From Candidatus Bathyarchaeota archaeon (GTDB taxonomy: Archaea; Thermoproteota; Bathyarchaeia; Bathyarchaeales; SOJC01), in assembly GCA_030608925.1 (NCBI GenBank), contig JAUWDF010000011.1:1-10008 (forward strand): a DNA stretch of 10,008 nt, in the 5' to 3' direction. Every line of letters starts with the position of its first letter. Position 1 is the stretch's first letter. Under the pieces are notes generated by a model. The model ran no database searches and was not told the DNA's origin. It worked only from the letters and a program-made list of their open reading frames with translations. This document shows, in pieces, positions 1-5,328 of the stretch. The translations under genes were made by a program, and so were the position numbers.

Positions 1-663
1 GAACATAAGCCATGCTATGAAGTAAAGGCGAAAATTCTTCTCTCCTAAGATTGAAAATAAGGACTTGCCACGGATATTATCTGTCTCGAAATACACATCT
101 TTAGGAAAGGACGGCAAGATAAGCAAACTCCAAGCCCTCCAGCTGGCAAACACCATGACGCTGGAAAAAAGATCTACTGAAGTATCTATTATTGTCAATG
201 AAATGAGTGGGGCGATCAGAGCTGTGCAAAGAAAAACAATACCCCCGGATTTTCCCCTCTTTCCACTTGGTACAGAAGTTGCGAAGTAGGATAAGCACAA
301 AGGCATACCTATACCTAGCGACGAACCAATGAAAAGAACGAATATTATTGAAGCTGGGAACGATGTAGCCAGAGGAATTCCTGGAAGAAGAGCTGCAAAA
401 AGACCGGAAAAAACCCAAATGGAGAAGAATTTAGTTGTATGCATTTTTGTAAAAAACGTAGCTCCAATTAAACCCGCTATAATTATGGAGATCGGATACG
501 CCAAACCCAAAGCCATATTTTCGAAACTAGCATCACCAAAAACATTCGCTATCTTGCCAACAACTACCAGACCAAGGAAATACCAGGAGAGACTGTTGAA
601 CAACAGAGCCATAGCTGAAGTTGAACCTTGAAAGCTAAGCCTACTTCGAAAACGGCTAAGCAT
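1..663 (-). CDS. MFS-type membrane transporter, N-terminal half (cut by the window edge)
   Basis: The minus-strand frame is open from an ATG at 663 to base 1, giving 221 residues without a stop; the gene continues outside the window. An in-frame TAG at 673-675 makes this ATG the first possible start. The protein is strongly hydrophobic, with six likely membrane helices at about residues 18-37, 51-71, 79-98, 102-126, 139-160 and 165-184. A basic Gly/Lys/Arg loop (about 133-141) lies between helices 4 and 5. A hydrophilic stretch (185-210) follows, then what looks like the start of a seventh helix. Six helices, a long cytoplasmic linker and a second hydrophobic half is the major facilitator plan. 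The helix pattern is seen; the family call is inference and the substrate is unknown. A possible TATA-like element at 779-790 would give a leader of about 95 bases. Confidence 0.72.
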   Translation of the reverse strand, partial: MLSRFRSRLSFQGSTSAMALLFNSLSWYFLGLVVVGKIANVFGDASFENMALGLAYPISIIIAGLIGATFFTKMHTTKFFSIWVFSGLFAALLPGIPLATSFPASIIFVLFIGSSLGIGMPLCLSYFATSVPSGKRGKSGGIVFLCTALIAPLISLTIIDTSVDLFSSVMVFASWRAWSLLILPSFPKDVYFETDNIRGKSLFSILGEKNFRLYFIAWLMF

Positions 664-776
664 TATCTGCCCCTACACTCACCAATGTTTCTATCCGGAG
701 ATACCAAATTAACCTTAAGAATCGGGAATAACTATTCAAGATCCAGCCTTCCTAACTGTTTATGTGTCGAACAAAA

Positions 777-790
777 CGCTTAAATAATCT
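777..790. promoter_or_regulatory. TATA-like box between the transporter and the short plus-strand ORF
   Basis: The AT-rich stretch gcttaaataatct fits an archaeal TATA element. Read on the plus strand it lies about 35 bases before the ATG at 820, so transcription would begin around 809. Read on the minus strand (attatttaag) it could serve the transporter gene starting at 663, with a long leader. Direction cannot be decided from sequence alone. Confidence 0.35.
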
Positions 791-819
791 GTACTACACA
801 AATACAGTTGGTTATTACT

Positions 820-882
820 ATGGCGAGAAAGAAGAAAGTTACGAAGGTTCCAGCAAGACCCTTTGGCACATGGCCAAGTTAG
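820..882 (+). pseudogene. 20-codon ORF, possible 5' stump of a larger gene
   Basis: This short ORF has an ATG at 820 and a TAG at 880-882, and its end overlaps the stop codon of the convergent isoprenoid synthase gene by four bases. The peptide begins with a basic run (MARKKK) and ends in PARPFGTWPS. That ending resembles the N-terminal segment of S9-family (prolyl oligopeptidase-like) peptidases, where a G-x-W-x-SPI motif is common at the very start; this comparison is from memory and weak. A TATA-like box about 35 bases upstream suggests a real start. The simplest reading is a gene whose 5' end survives while the rest was lost at a rearrangement joining it to the synthase gene. It could also be a genuine micro-peptide or chance. 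Confidence 0.3.
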
Positions 883-1904
883 ATATTCTGAGTAGTATCC
901 AAATCCTCTTGTGCGATAAGGGCAGTTTTAGCGAGATAATTCAGTGCCTTAAGAGGATCCCCAAATTTCAACATGTTTATACAAGAACAAGCGTCGTTAA
1001 CTGTTCCCTCGATAATTTTTGCTCCATATTCCATTCCACCAACGTTACTAACAGCTTGTAGAATCTGTTTTAGGATTCCAGGTGTTAGTTTTTTTTGGGA
1101 GATTAGTGAAAGAAGTTTAGGCTTTGTTAGCGAATCTTGAAATGCGTAAATTAAGGGTAGTGGCAACGATTCATGTCTTATTCTGTGTCGTAATGCCTTG
1201 AGATCTAACATGTCTATAAGTTCGTTTCGTAAAATGTAGGCAACACTCAGGAGTCTGCCATACTCACCCAGTTTTTCAGTTTCTTTGCTTGAGCCTGCAC
1301 CTAGAATGCTACCTATTTTAGTTATCGCCTCTGTTTCTGAAGCTATCATCCGGATTTTCTTCAAGCATTTCTGGGGTGTAATGTTAGTTTTTCCACGGTC
1401 TTGTATTTCATTTATTCCACCTTCGCTTTGCTCAAACCAAACTGTGTCAATAACGTCGAGAACTCTCACAATCCTTTCTCTTGGAATATTGAGAAATAGG
1501 AGGTTGCGCAATTGTGTATACCCTTTCATCAATAGAATGTCAGCTAGAATCAGCGCAGTATCTCTACCAAACTTTCCAAAGACTGTGGTGTGTTGATTCT
1601 TTCTTTTTGATCTATCAATTATATCATCATGTATCCCAATTGCACGGGCAAACAAAACCATAGACGCAGCTATGGGGATTGTGGTGTCTTGCGTGCCTCC
1701 TACAACTCTGCTACAGAAAGAGAGTAGTGCTGGTCTGAAGTAGTCCGGTGGAGAAGTCAGCATAATGTATTTTATTGCTTCTCCAAGTTCAGCGTTGGAT
1801 GTATTTTGCTTCATGAGGGTCTCTTGGGCTAATCTCCACCCTTTTTCCCCCTCTTTTTCCAGTAGCTTCTTTGTTTTCTGGAAAAGATCGTGTGCTGTTT
1901 TCAA
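879..1904 (-). CDS. Polyprenyl synthetase family protein (trans-isoprenyl diphosphate synthase fold), divergent
   Basis: The predicted 341-residue protein matches the all-helical isoprenoid synthase fold and its usual length. It has YFRPALL at 55-61 (the usual GGKRxRP region with the lysine missing) and a first aspartate-rich motif DDIID at 93-97. The (F)GRDTALILADILL segment at 110-125 and the E-x-LPLPLIYA segment near 245-254 are also family-typical. The second aspartate-rich motif, normally DDxxD, reads NELID (227-231), so two of its three aspartates are changed. Family members chain prenyl diphosphates for archaeal lipids or quinones; the degenerate second motif makes full chain elongation uncertain. 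The start is TTG at 1904 with AAGGA about ten bases upstream; the only nearby ATG (1915) is out of frame. It lies 29 bases after the PadR gene on the same strand, so co-transcription and PadR control are likely. Confidence 0.8.
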   Translation of the reverse strand: MKTAHDLFQKTKKLLEKEGEKGWRLAQETLMKQNTSNAELGEAIKYIMLTSPPDYFRPALLSFCSRVVGGTQDTTIPIAASMVLFARAIGIHDDIIDRSKRKNQHTTVFGKFGRDTALILADILLMKGYTQLRNLLFLNIPRERIVRVLDVIDTVWFEQSEGGINEIQDRGKTNITPQKCLKKIRMIASETEAITKIGSILGAGSSKETEKLGEYGRLLSVAYILRNELIDMLDLKALRHRIRHESLPLPLIYAFQDSLTKPKLLSLISQKKLTPGILKQILQAVSNVGGMEYGAKIIEGTVNDACSCINMLKFGDPLKALNYLAKTALIAQEDLDTTQNI

Positions 1905-1933
1905 AATTCCTGCATCCTTGTAGTATGAACGTT

Positions 1934-2275
1934 CTATTCTTGTAATATCTTTGTGCTTTCGTTTTTCTTCAATTCACCTCTTAAGAATTCGTCATATGCC
2001 TCAGCTAGTTGGATACCTTTAGATGTTATTTCATAGATTTTCCTGATGCGGCCTCCCTTTGTCTCTTTCTTACTCCTTAGGAATCCTGATTTCTCGAGTT
2101 TGTTGAGCAATGGATATAGTGCGCCATGGCGTAGTCTTATTTGGTGTTGTTCTTCGACATGTTTAATTATCTTATAGCCCCACATGGGTTCGATTTGTAC
2201 TAGTCTCAAAATCATCAGATCGAGAAAGTTTCTGAATACACGTTCTACAATTCCATTTTTGAAGCTTTCAGGCAT
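1934..2275 (-). CDS. PadR-family transcriptional regulator, upstream of the isoprenoid synthase gene
   Basis: This is a small DNA-binding protein of 113 residues. It shows the PadR winged-helix pattern: a leading helix (NFLDLMILRLV, 16-26), GYKIIKHVEE (33-42), the recognition segment GALYPLLNKLEKSGFL (51-66), and a basic wing with RIRKIYEITSKG (76-87). The short C-terminal helix (90-104) is the usual dimerisation part, as in the PadR-s1/s2 types. The start is ATG at 2275, about 24 bases after the transcription start predicted from the TATA box at 2322-2333. The synthase gene follows at 29 bases, so PadR probably regulates itself and that gene. The effector is unknown. It is only distantly similar to the PadR protein encoded divergently at 2511. 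Confidence 0.9.
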   Translation of the reverse strand: MPESFKNGIVERVFRNFLDLMILRLVQIEPMWGYKIIKHVEEQHQIRLRHGALYPLLNKLEKSGFLRSKKETKGGRIRKIYEITSKGIQLAEAYDEFLRGELKKNESTKILQE

Positions 2276-2321
2276 TTGGTTTGCCTTCGGCAGTTTCCTA
2301 CTGACTTCCGTTTATGGACTT

Positions 2322-2333
2322 CTTTATATAGTT
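2322..2333 (-). promoter_or_regulatory. TATA box of the PadR-isoprenoid synthase operon
   Basis: On the minus strand this reads aactatataaag, a close match to archaeal TATA boxes. It lies about 50 bases before the PadR ATG at 2275, which predicts transcription from around 2300 and a leader of about 24 bases. Confidence 0.6.
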
Positions 2334-2397
2334 AATACTGGACTCCGAATATGTAATTTGGTTTAATATGTTTTTTTATGACTTGTCGTCGCATTAA

Positions 2398-2407
2398 CCC
2401 TTATATG
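2398..2407 (+). promoter_or_regulatory. Candidate TATA box of the plus-strand PadR gene
   Basis: The stretch cccttatatg is TATA-like. Transcription would start near 2427-2432, just at the first inverted repeat and about 80 bases before the ATG at 2511. The two later inverted repeats would then lie inside the mRNA leader. Confidence 0.45.
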
Positions 2408-2412
2408 TTTGT

Positions 2413-2426
2413 TTAACATATGTTAA
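2413..2426. promoter_or_regulatory. Perfect 14-base palindrome, possible operator
   Basis: TTAACATATGTTAA is a perfect palindrome directly after the TATA-like box of the plus-strand PadR gene. A bound dimer here would cover the predicted transcription start. PadR proteins are known to bind ATGT/ACAT dyads, and this site contains overlapping ACAT and ATGT, so autoregulation is a reasonable inference. Confidence 0.5.
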
Positions 2427-2434
2427 GTCTTGAG

Positions 2435-2456
2435 ATATGTCCGAAACAGGACATAT
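2435..2456. promoter_or_regulatory. Inverted repeat ATATGTCC-N6-GGACATAT, likely PadR-type operator
   Basis: Two perfect 8-base arms flank a 6-base spacer. The site has the form ATGT-N10-ACAT, close to the ATGT-N8-ACAT dyads known for PadR/LmrR-type regulators. It lies between the candidate TATA box and the PadR ATG at 2511. Either flanking PadR protein could be the binder. Confidence 0.55.
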
Positions 2457-2461
2457 TGTAT

Positions 2462-2492
2462 ACACGGTGAACAACCTAACTGTTCAACGTGT
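2462..2492. promoter_or_regulatory. Inverted repeat with 12-base arms just before the PadR ribosome binding site
   Basis: The arms ACACGGTGAACA (2462-2473) and TGTTCAACGTGT (2481-2492) pair at 11 of 12 positions, with a G-T pair at the exception, and the loop is 7 bases. It ends about seven bases before the ribosome binding site at 2499-2503. In RNA it would form a stable hairpin next to that site; in DNA it could be a third operator. Its sequence differs from the two repeats before it. Confidence 0.5.
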
Positions 2493-2510
2493 CTACAAGA
2501 GGTAAAAAAA

Positions 2511-2921
2511 ATGGATTCAAAAAATAGGGAAGTTCAAAACAAACTCATGAAAGGTCTTCTAGACCTTGTCATACTTCAATTTCTCAATTCAAATCCGATG
2601 CACGGATATCAAATAATCTCAAGTATCAGAAAGAACTTTGGCGTCTATTTCGGACCTAGCACCGTATATCCTCTTTTAAACGGTTTAGCGAAAAAGGGAT
2701 ACATCAAGAGCCAGTGGGACTTGAGTAACGAAAGACCGAGAAAAGTCTATCAGTTGACAAATGAAGGTTACAAACTCCTGAGCTTCACCGAGAACTCACT
2801 AAACCACATCTGCAGGAAAATCAGCAACATAGGCATTCGAGAGAACTTGATGAAAGGCGTAAGTGGTATCCTACATAAGTCAATCTACTCAGCCGCAAAA
2901 AACACTATACCTGAAAAGTAA
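2511..2921 (+). CDS. PadR-family transcriptional regulator, divergently encoded
   Basis: The predicted protein has 136 residues with a clear PadR winged helix: LMKGLLDLVILQFL (12-25), HGYQIISSIRKNFG (31-44), the recognition segment GPSTVYPLLNGLAKKGYI (48-65), and a wing with ERPRKVYQLTNEG (74-86). Residues 90-136 form a longer C-terminal helical tail than in the PadR protein at 1934-2275. The ATG at 2511 is chosen because GAGGT lies eight bases upstream. The frame stays open back to a TTG at 2430, which would add 27 residues with a Cys/His cluster; that region also carries two inverted repeats, so I treat it as leader. Three inverted repeats before the gene suggest autoregulation. No co-transcribed target follows directly. 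Confidence 0.88.
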   Translation: MDSKNREVQNKLMKGLLDLVILQFLNSNPMHGYQIISSIRKNFGVYFGPSTVYPLLNGLAKKGYIKSQWDLSNERPRKVYQLTNEGYKLLSFTENSLNHICRKISNIGIRENLMKGVSGILHKSIYSAAKNTIPEK

Positions 2922-3162
2922 TTTCTCTCTCCATAAAATCATGATGCAACAACGAAGAGTCTGCTAAACTAAAAAAAGAGATAGTCCAGCAAATACAGAA
3001 GCCACACCAGCAAAGGAGCATTTTAGAAAGAACAGGGCAACCACAAATCTGTTTTGGCTTCGCAAACCATTCTTTTTCAGGAGAATTCGCAGCAGTTGCT
3101 ACGTTTGCCTATATGAGAATAATTGAACGCAAGTAGTGAGGAGCTTCTAGATGTTTCAAAGA
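2922..3162. other. Spacer between PadR and kinase-like genes, with a start-less open frame
   Basis: No convincing gene is seen here. One plus-strand frame is open for 63 codons (2945-3136) but has no ATG, GTG or TTG until an ATG twelve codons or fewer from its end. Its conceptual product (for example ESAKLKKEIVQQIQKP) looks somewhat protein-like, so it may be the eroded remains of a gene or pure chance. No clear terminator follows the PadR stop. Confidence 0.3.
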
Positions 3163-3172
3163 TAGTTTTAAA
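3163..3172 (+). promoter_or_regulatory. TATA-like box of the NTase-kinase gene
   Basis: The stretch tagttttaaa sits about 25-30 bases before the start codons at 3193 and 3199. Transcription would begin at or just before the start, giving a leaderless mRNA, common in archaea. An aaggag stretch at 3171-3176 is too far upstream to be an ideal ribosome binding site. Confidence 0.4.
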
Positions 3173-3198
3173 GGAGTTCTCATATTAATCAGGTGACC

Positions 3199-4896
3199 AT
3201 GAACAGAATTTTCGATAACAGCGCAATTGAAGATAGAATTCGAGGTATATGTGAAGAGAATTTAGTTTCCATGGAGATTTTTGCGGCATGTTTCTATGGC
3301 CCAAATGTCCTTTGTGATGAATGCAGAAAGACTGAAATGAATGTTCTGTTGGTGGTTGAAGCTTATCCGAAAAAGATAAGTATTTTTTCTAAAAAATCAA
3401 AAGGGATTAATCTCAATATTTTGGTAATCGACAAAGATTTGTTTGAGAGTGATGTGGAACAAGGGCGATTCGGCGATTTAGTTTCAGATATAGTTTCCTT
3501 ACCCTATGCACCATGGGTGAATCCAAATTATTTTGAAAACATAGAGGTGAAGGTAAAAAGAAGGTTTGTGTTGGAGCTGATAAGAAACTTAATTCTTCAA
3601 TATCCCGAGCTTTCCGATATGCTTCTCATCAAACCAGAGTACTTTATGTATGAGACTGCAAGAAGGCAAGTGAAGCTTTTTCCGCCTCTGGTGCTTAATT
3701 TATCCGATGTTTTTAAAAGCAAGATGGAAAAGCAAAACACAGCCTTCATTATGAAAGGATACCATAAAGCCCTGAAAAACTTGGAAACAGAAAATTATAT
3801 AACCTATTCAAATGGTCATGTGCGAATTGTCAAGAGTTTCGCTGACGAAACAATTCGACATAGGAATAGATTTTCAAGCGTGCTCACCTCAATTCGCAAA
3901 GGGTTGCTTCCCTATATTCGGAGCCTCTCCCTCAGGATAAGGACTGGTTTTTGGCAAAATCAAATCCTACTCAACAGAAGGTCAAAGAAACAAGAGAAAG
4001 AACTACGCAAAGAACTGGATGAGACAGAGAAATTTTTACTGATGCCTTCACCGCTAGGTCTCATACCGTTTTCAGATAAGACGACAATTCAGGATTTTAT
4101 TCAGAAGACAGTGCCGGGTGGAGACATGTTGGATCTGGAAATTGAAGAAATGGGAGGTGTACTAAACAGTGTATTCTTGCTACGCATAAAGAAGAATCAT
4201 GGAACCCAGAAGATTGTTGTGAAAAAATATGAAAACTGGCAAGGCTTCAAGTGGTTCCCCCTCGCCTTGTGGACTCTAGGCACCAAATCATTTGCAGTTT
4301 TAGGAAAGACCCGTCTTGAGAGAGAATATTCCAACAATAGATTTCTACGAGATCATGGATTTGTTGTTCCCAGAATCTTGTACGTTAGTGTTAAGGAGCG
4401 ACTGATTTTCGAGGAATATGTTGATGGAGAAAAACTAACCGAAATAATCAAACGACTGATTGCTTCCCCACAAGAAAATGCAGTTATTGCCGGTGAAATT
4501 GTAAAGACAATTGGGAAAGAGATGGCAAGAGTACATTCGCTAGGTGTTACTTTAGGAGACTGCAAACCGGAGAATATACTGGTAACAGAAAATAATGACA
4601 TCTGCTTCTTGGATCTTGAACAATCAACACGGAGTGGGAGTAAATCATGGGATATTGCCGAGTTCCTTTATTATTCAGGACATTACATACTCCCAATCCA
4701 CTCTGACCAAGCGGCACGCATAGTTGCTACTTCATTGATAGAAGGCTATATTCAGGGAAAAGGTAAAAGAGGATGTGTTAGAGAAGCTGCCTCGGCGAAA
4801 TATACTAAAATCTTTAGTGTGTTCACTCTACCTCATATTATTTTGATTATGGCGAATATTTGTAAAAAATTGGGAAAAGATGAAACATCAAAGTGA
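3199..4896 (+). CDS. Nucleotidyltransferase-like / Bud32-RIO-like kinase fusion protein
   Basis: This predicted protein has 565 residues (567 from the alternative GTG at 3193, used for numbering). The C-terminal half (about 315-500) has an atypical protein-kinase/aminoglycoside-phosphotransferase fold: an ATP-anchoring lysine in IVVKKYE (K344 or K345), acidic helix-C candidates in RLEREY (374-379), hinge IFEEYVDGE (405-413), catalytic loop GDCKPENIL (455-463; D456, N461), metal-binding D474 in FLDLEQS, then DIAEFLYY (487-494). GDxKPxN followed by DLE is typical of Bud32/RIO-related kinases. Residues 27-60 (FYGP...MNVLLVVE) resemble the first strands of a nucleotidyltransferase fold, but the GS and paired acidic residues are not intact, so that part may be inactive. 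A charged helical stretch (262-283) links the halves. Substrate is unknown. It is longer than canonical Bud32 (about 210 residues), so it is not the KEOPS kinase itself. Confidence 0.72.
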   Translation: MNRIFDNSAIEDRIRGICEENLVSMEIFAACFYGPNVLCDECRKTEMNVLLVVEAYPKKISIFSKKSKGINLNILVIDKDLFESDVEQGRFGDLVSDIVSLPYAPWVNPNYFENIEVKVKRRFVLELIRNLILQYPELSDMLLIKPEYFMYETARRQVKLFPPLVLNLSDVFKSKMEKQNTAFIMKGYHKALKNLETENYITYSNGHVRIVKSFADETIRHRNRFSSVLTSIRKGLLPYIRSLSLRIRTGFWQNQILLNRRSKKQEKELRKELDETEKFLLMPSPLGLIPFSDKTTIQDFIQKTVPGGDMLDLEIEEMGGVLNSVFLLRIKKNHGTQKIVVKKYENWQGFKWFPLALWTLGTKSFAVLGKTRLEREYSNNRFLRDHGFVVPRILYVSVKERLIFEEYVDGEKLTEIIKRLIASPQENAVIAGEIVKTIGKEMARVHSLGVTLGDCKPENILVTENNDICFLDLEQSTRSGSKSWDIAEFLYYSGHYILPIHSDQAARIVATSLIEGYIQGKGKRGCVREAASAKYTKIFSVFTLPHIILIMANICKKLGKDETSK

Positions 4897-4940
4897 GAGC
4901 GGAGATTTCCAATTCTTGTTTCTTGGAATTCTAATATGTA

Positions 4941-4952
4941 ATATTTATATAA
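4941..4952 (+). promoter_or_regulatory. TATA box of the small membrane protein gene
   Basis: The sequence atatttatataa is a strong TATA match about 55-65 bases before the ATG at 5008. It predicts transcription from around 4973 and a leader of about 35 bases, so the small gene probably has its own promoter rather than depending on the kinase-like gene. Confidence 0.55.
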
Positions 4953-5007
4953 CATTCTATGTTAGGCTTCGTAAACCTTAAGATATCTCATTTTCTATTG
5001 AATTTTG

Positions 5008-5250
5008 ATGAATTTGGGTCATTATGAAGTAGGTCGCCACTTACGAAGGTTTTTGCACACATTAGGGTTCAGTTGTATTGGTGGAGCTATTTTTCTGCAA
5101 ATCCTTGTCTTTACAGACATTGCTACTCAAGGCTACTTTTTGGCTGTCGAACAAAACGCTGTAATTCTGTCATTGGAAGTAGCGCTAACTTTTTTTTCCC
5201 TCATTTACTTCTTATATGTCTACCGAAATTTTATCCGTACTTTGAAGTAG
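5008..5250 (+). CDS. Small two-helix membrane protein, function unknown
   Basis: An 80-residue protein with two predicted membrane helices, about residues 18-37 (LGFSCIGGAIFLQILVF and neighbours) and 48-69 (VILSLEVALTFFSLIYFLYVY). A basic N-terminus (RHLRRF) and basic C-terminus (YRNFIRTLK) suggest both ends face the cytoplasm. It has no catalytic motif I can name. A TTG one codon before the ATG is an equivalent start. A strong TATA-like box upstream, a compact frame and a biased membrane composition argue that it is real. The gene ends 78 bases before the convergent gene at 5329. An overlapping frame (5073-5267) is rejected as a shadow. Confidence 0.6.
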   Translation: MNLGHYEVGRHLRRFLHTLGFSCIGGAIFLQILVFTDIATQGYFLAVEQNAVILSLEVALTFFSLIYFLYVYRNFIRTLK

Positions 5251-5328
5251 TTGATTTTTCAACATAAATAAGGCATGCTGGAAGAATTTTGGAATAAGAA
5301 AGTCGGTAGTATATAGGGAGCTCCGGAA

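Noticed and set aside
101..418. Minus-strand frame of 105 codons
   Set aside because: It overlaps the transporter gene in another frame of the same strand; only the 1-663 frame gives regular membrane helices.
329..631. Plus-strand frame of 100 codons
   Set aside because: Antisense to the transporter; its composition reflects the complement of hydrophobic codons.
863..877. TTGGC-ACATG-GCCAA hairpin after the isoprenoid synthase stop (minus strand)
   Set aside because: Five-pair stem; the following minus-strand stretch is pyrimidine-rich but has no clear T-run, and the same bases are explained as codons of the 820-882 ORF.
762..1061. Plus-strand frame of 99 codons
   Set aside because: Mostly antisense to the isoprenoid synthase, which has clear family motifs.
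3199..4896. Calling this the KEOPS kinase Bud32
   Set aside because: It is more than twice the usual length, with a large N-terminal region and an insert after the ATP-binding lysine; only the kinase core resembles Bud32/RIO.
4907..4928. Weak hairpin TTCCAA-N10-TTGGAA after the kinase-like gene
   Set aside because: Only six pairs, a long loop and no T-run after it; too weak to call a terminator.
5073..5267. Second plus-strand frame over the small membrane protein
   Set aside because: Cys-rich translation without helix pattern; the 5008-5250 frame has two clean membrane helices and a better promoter position.
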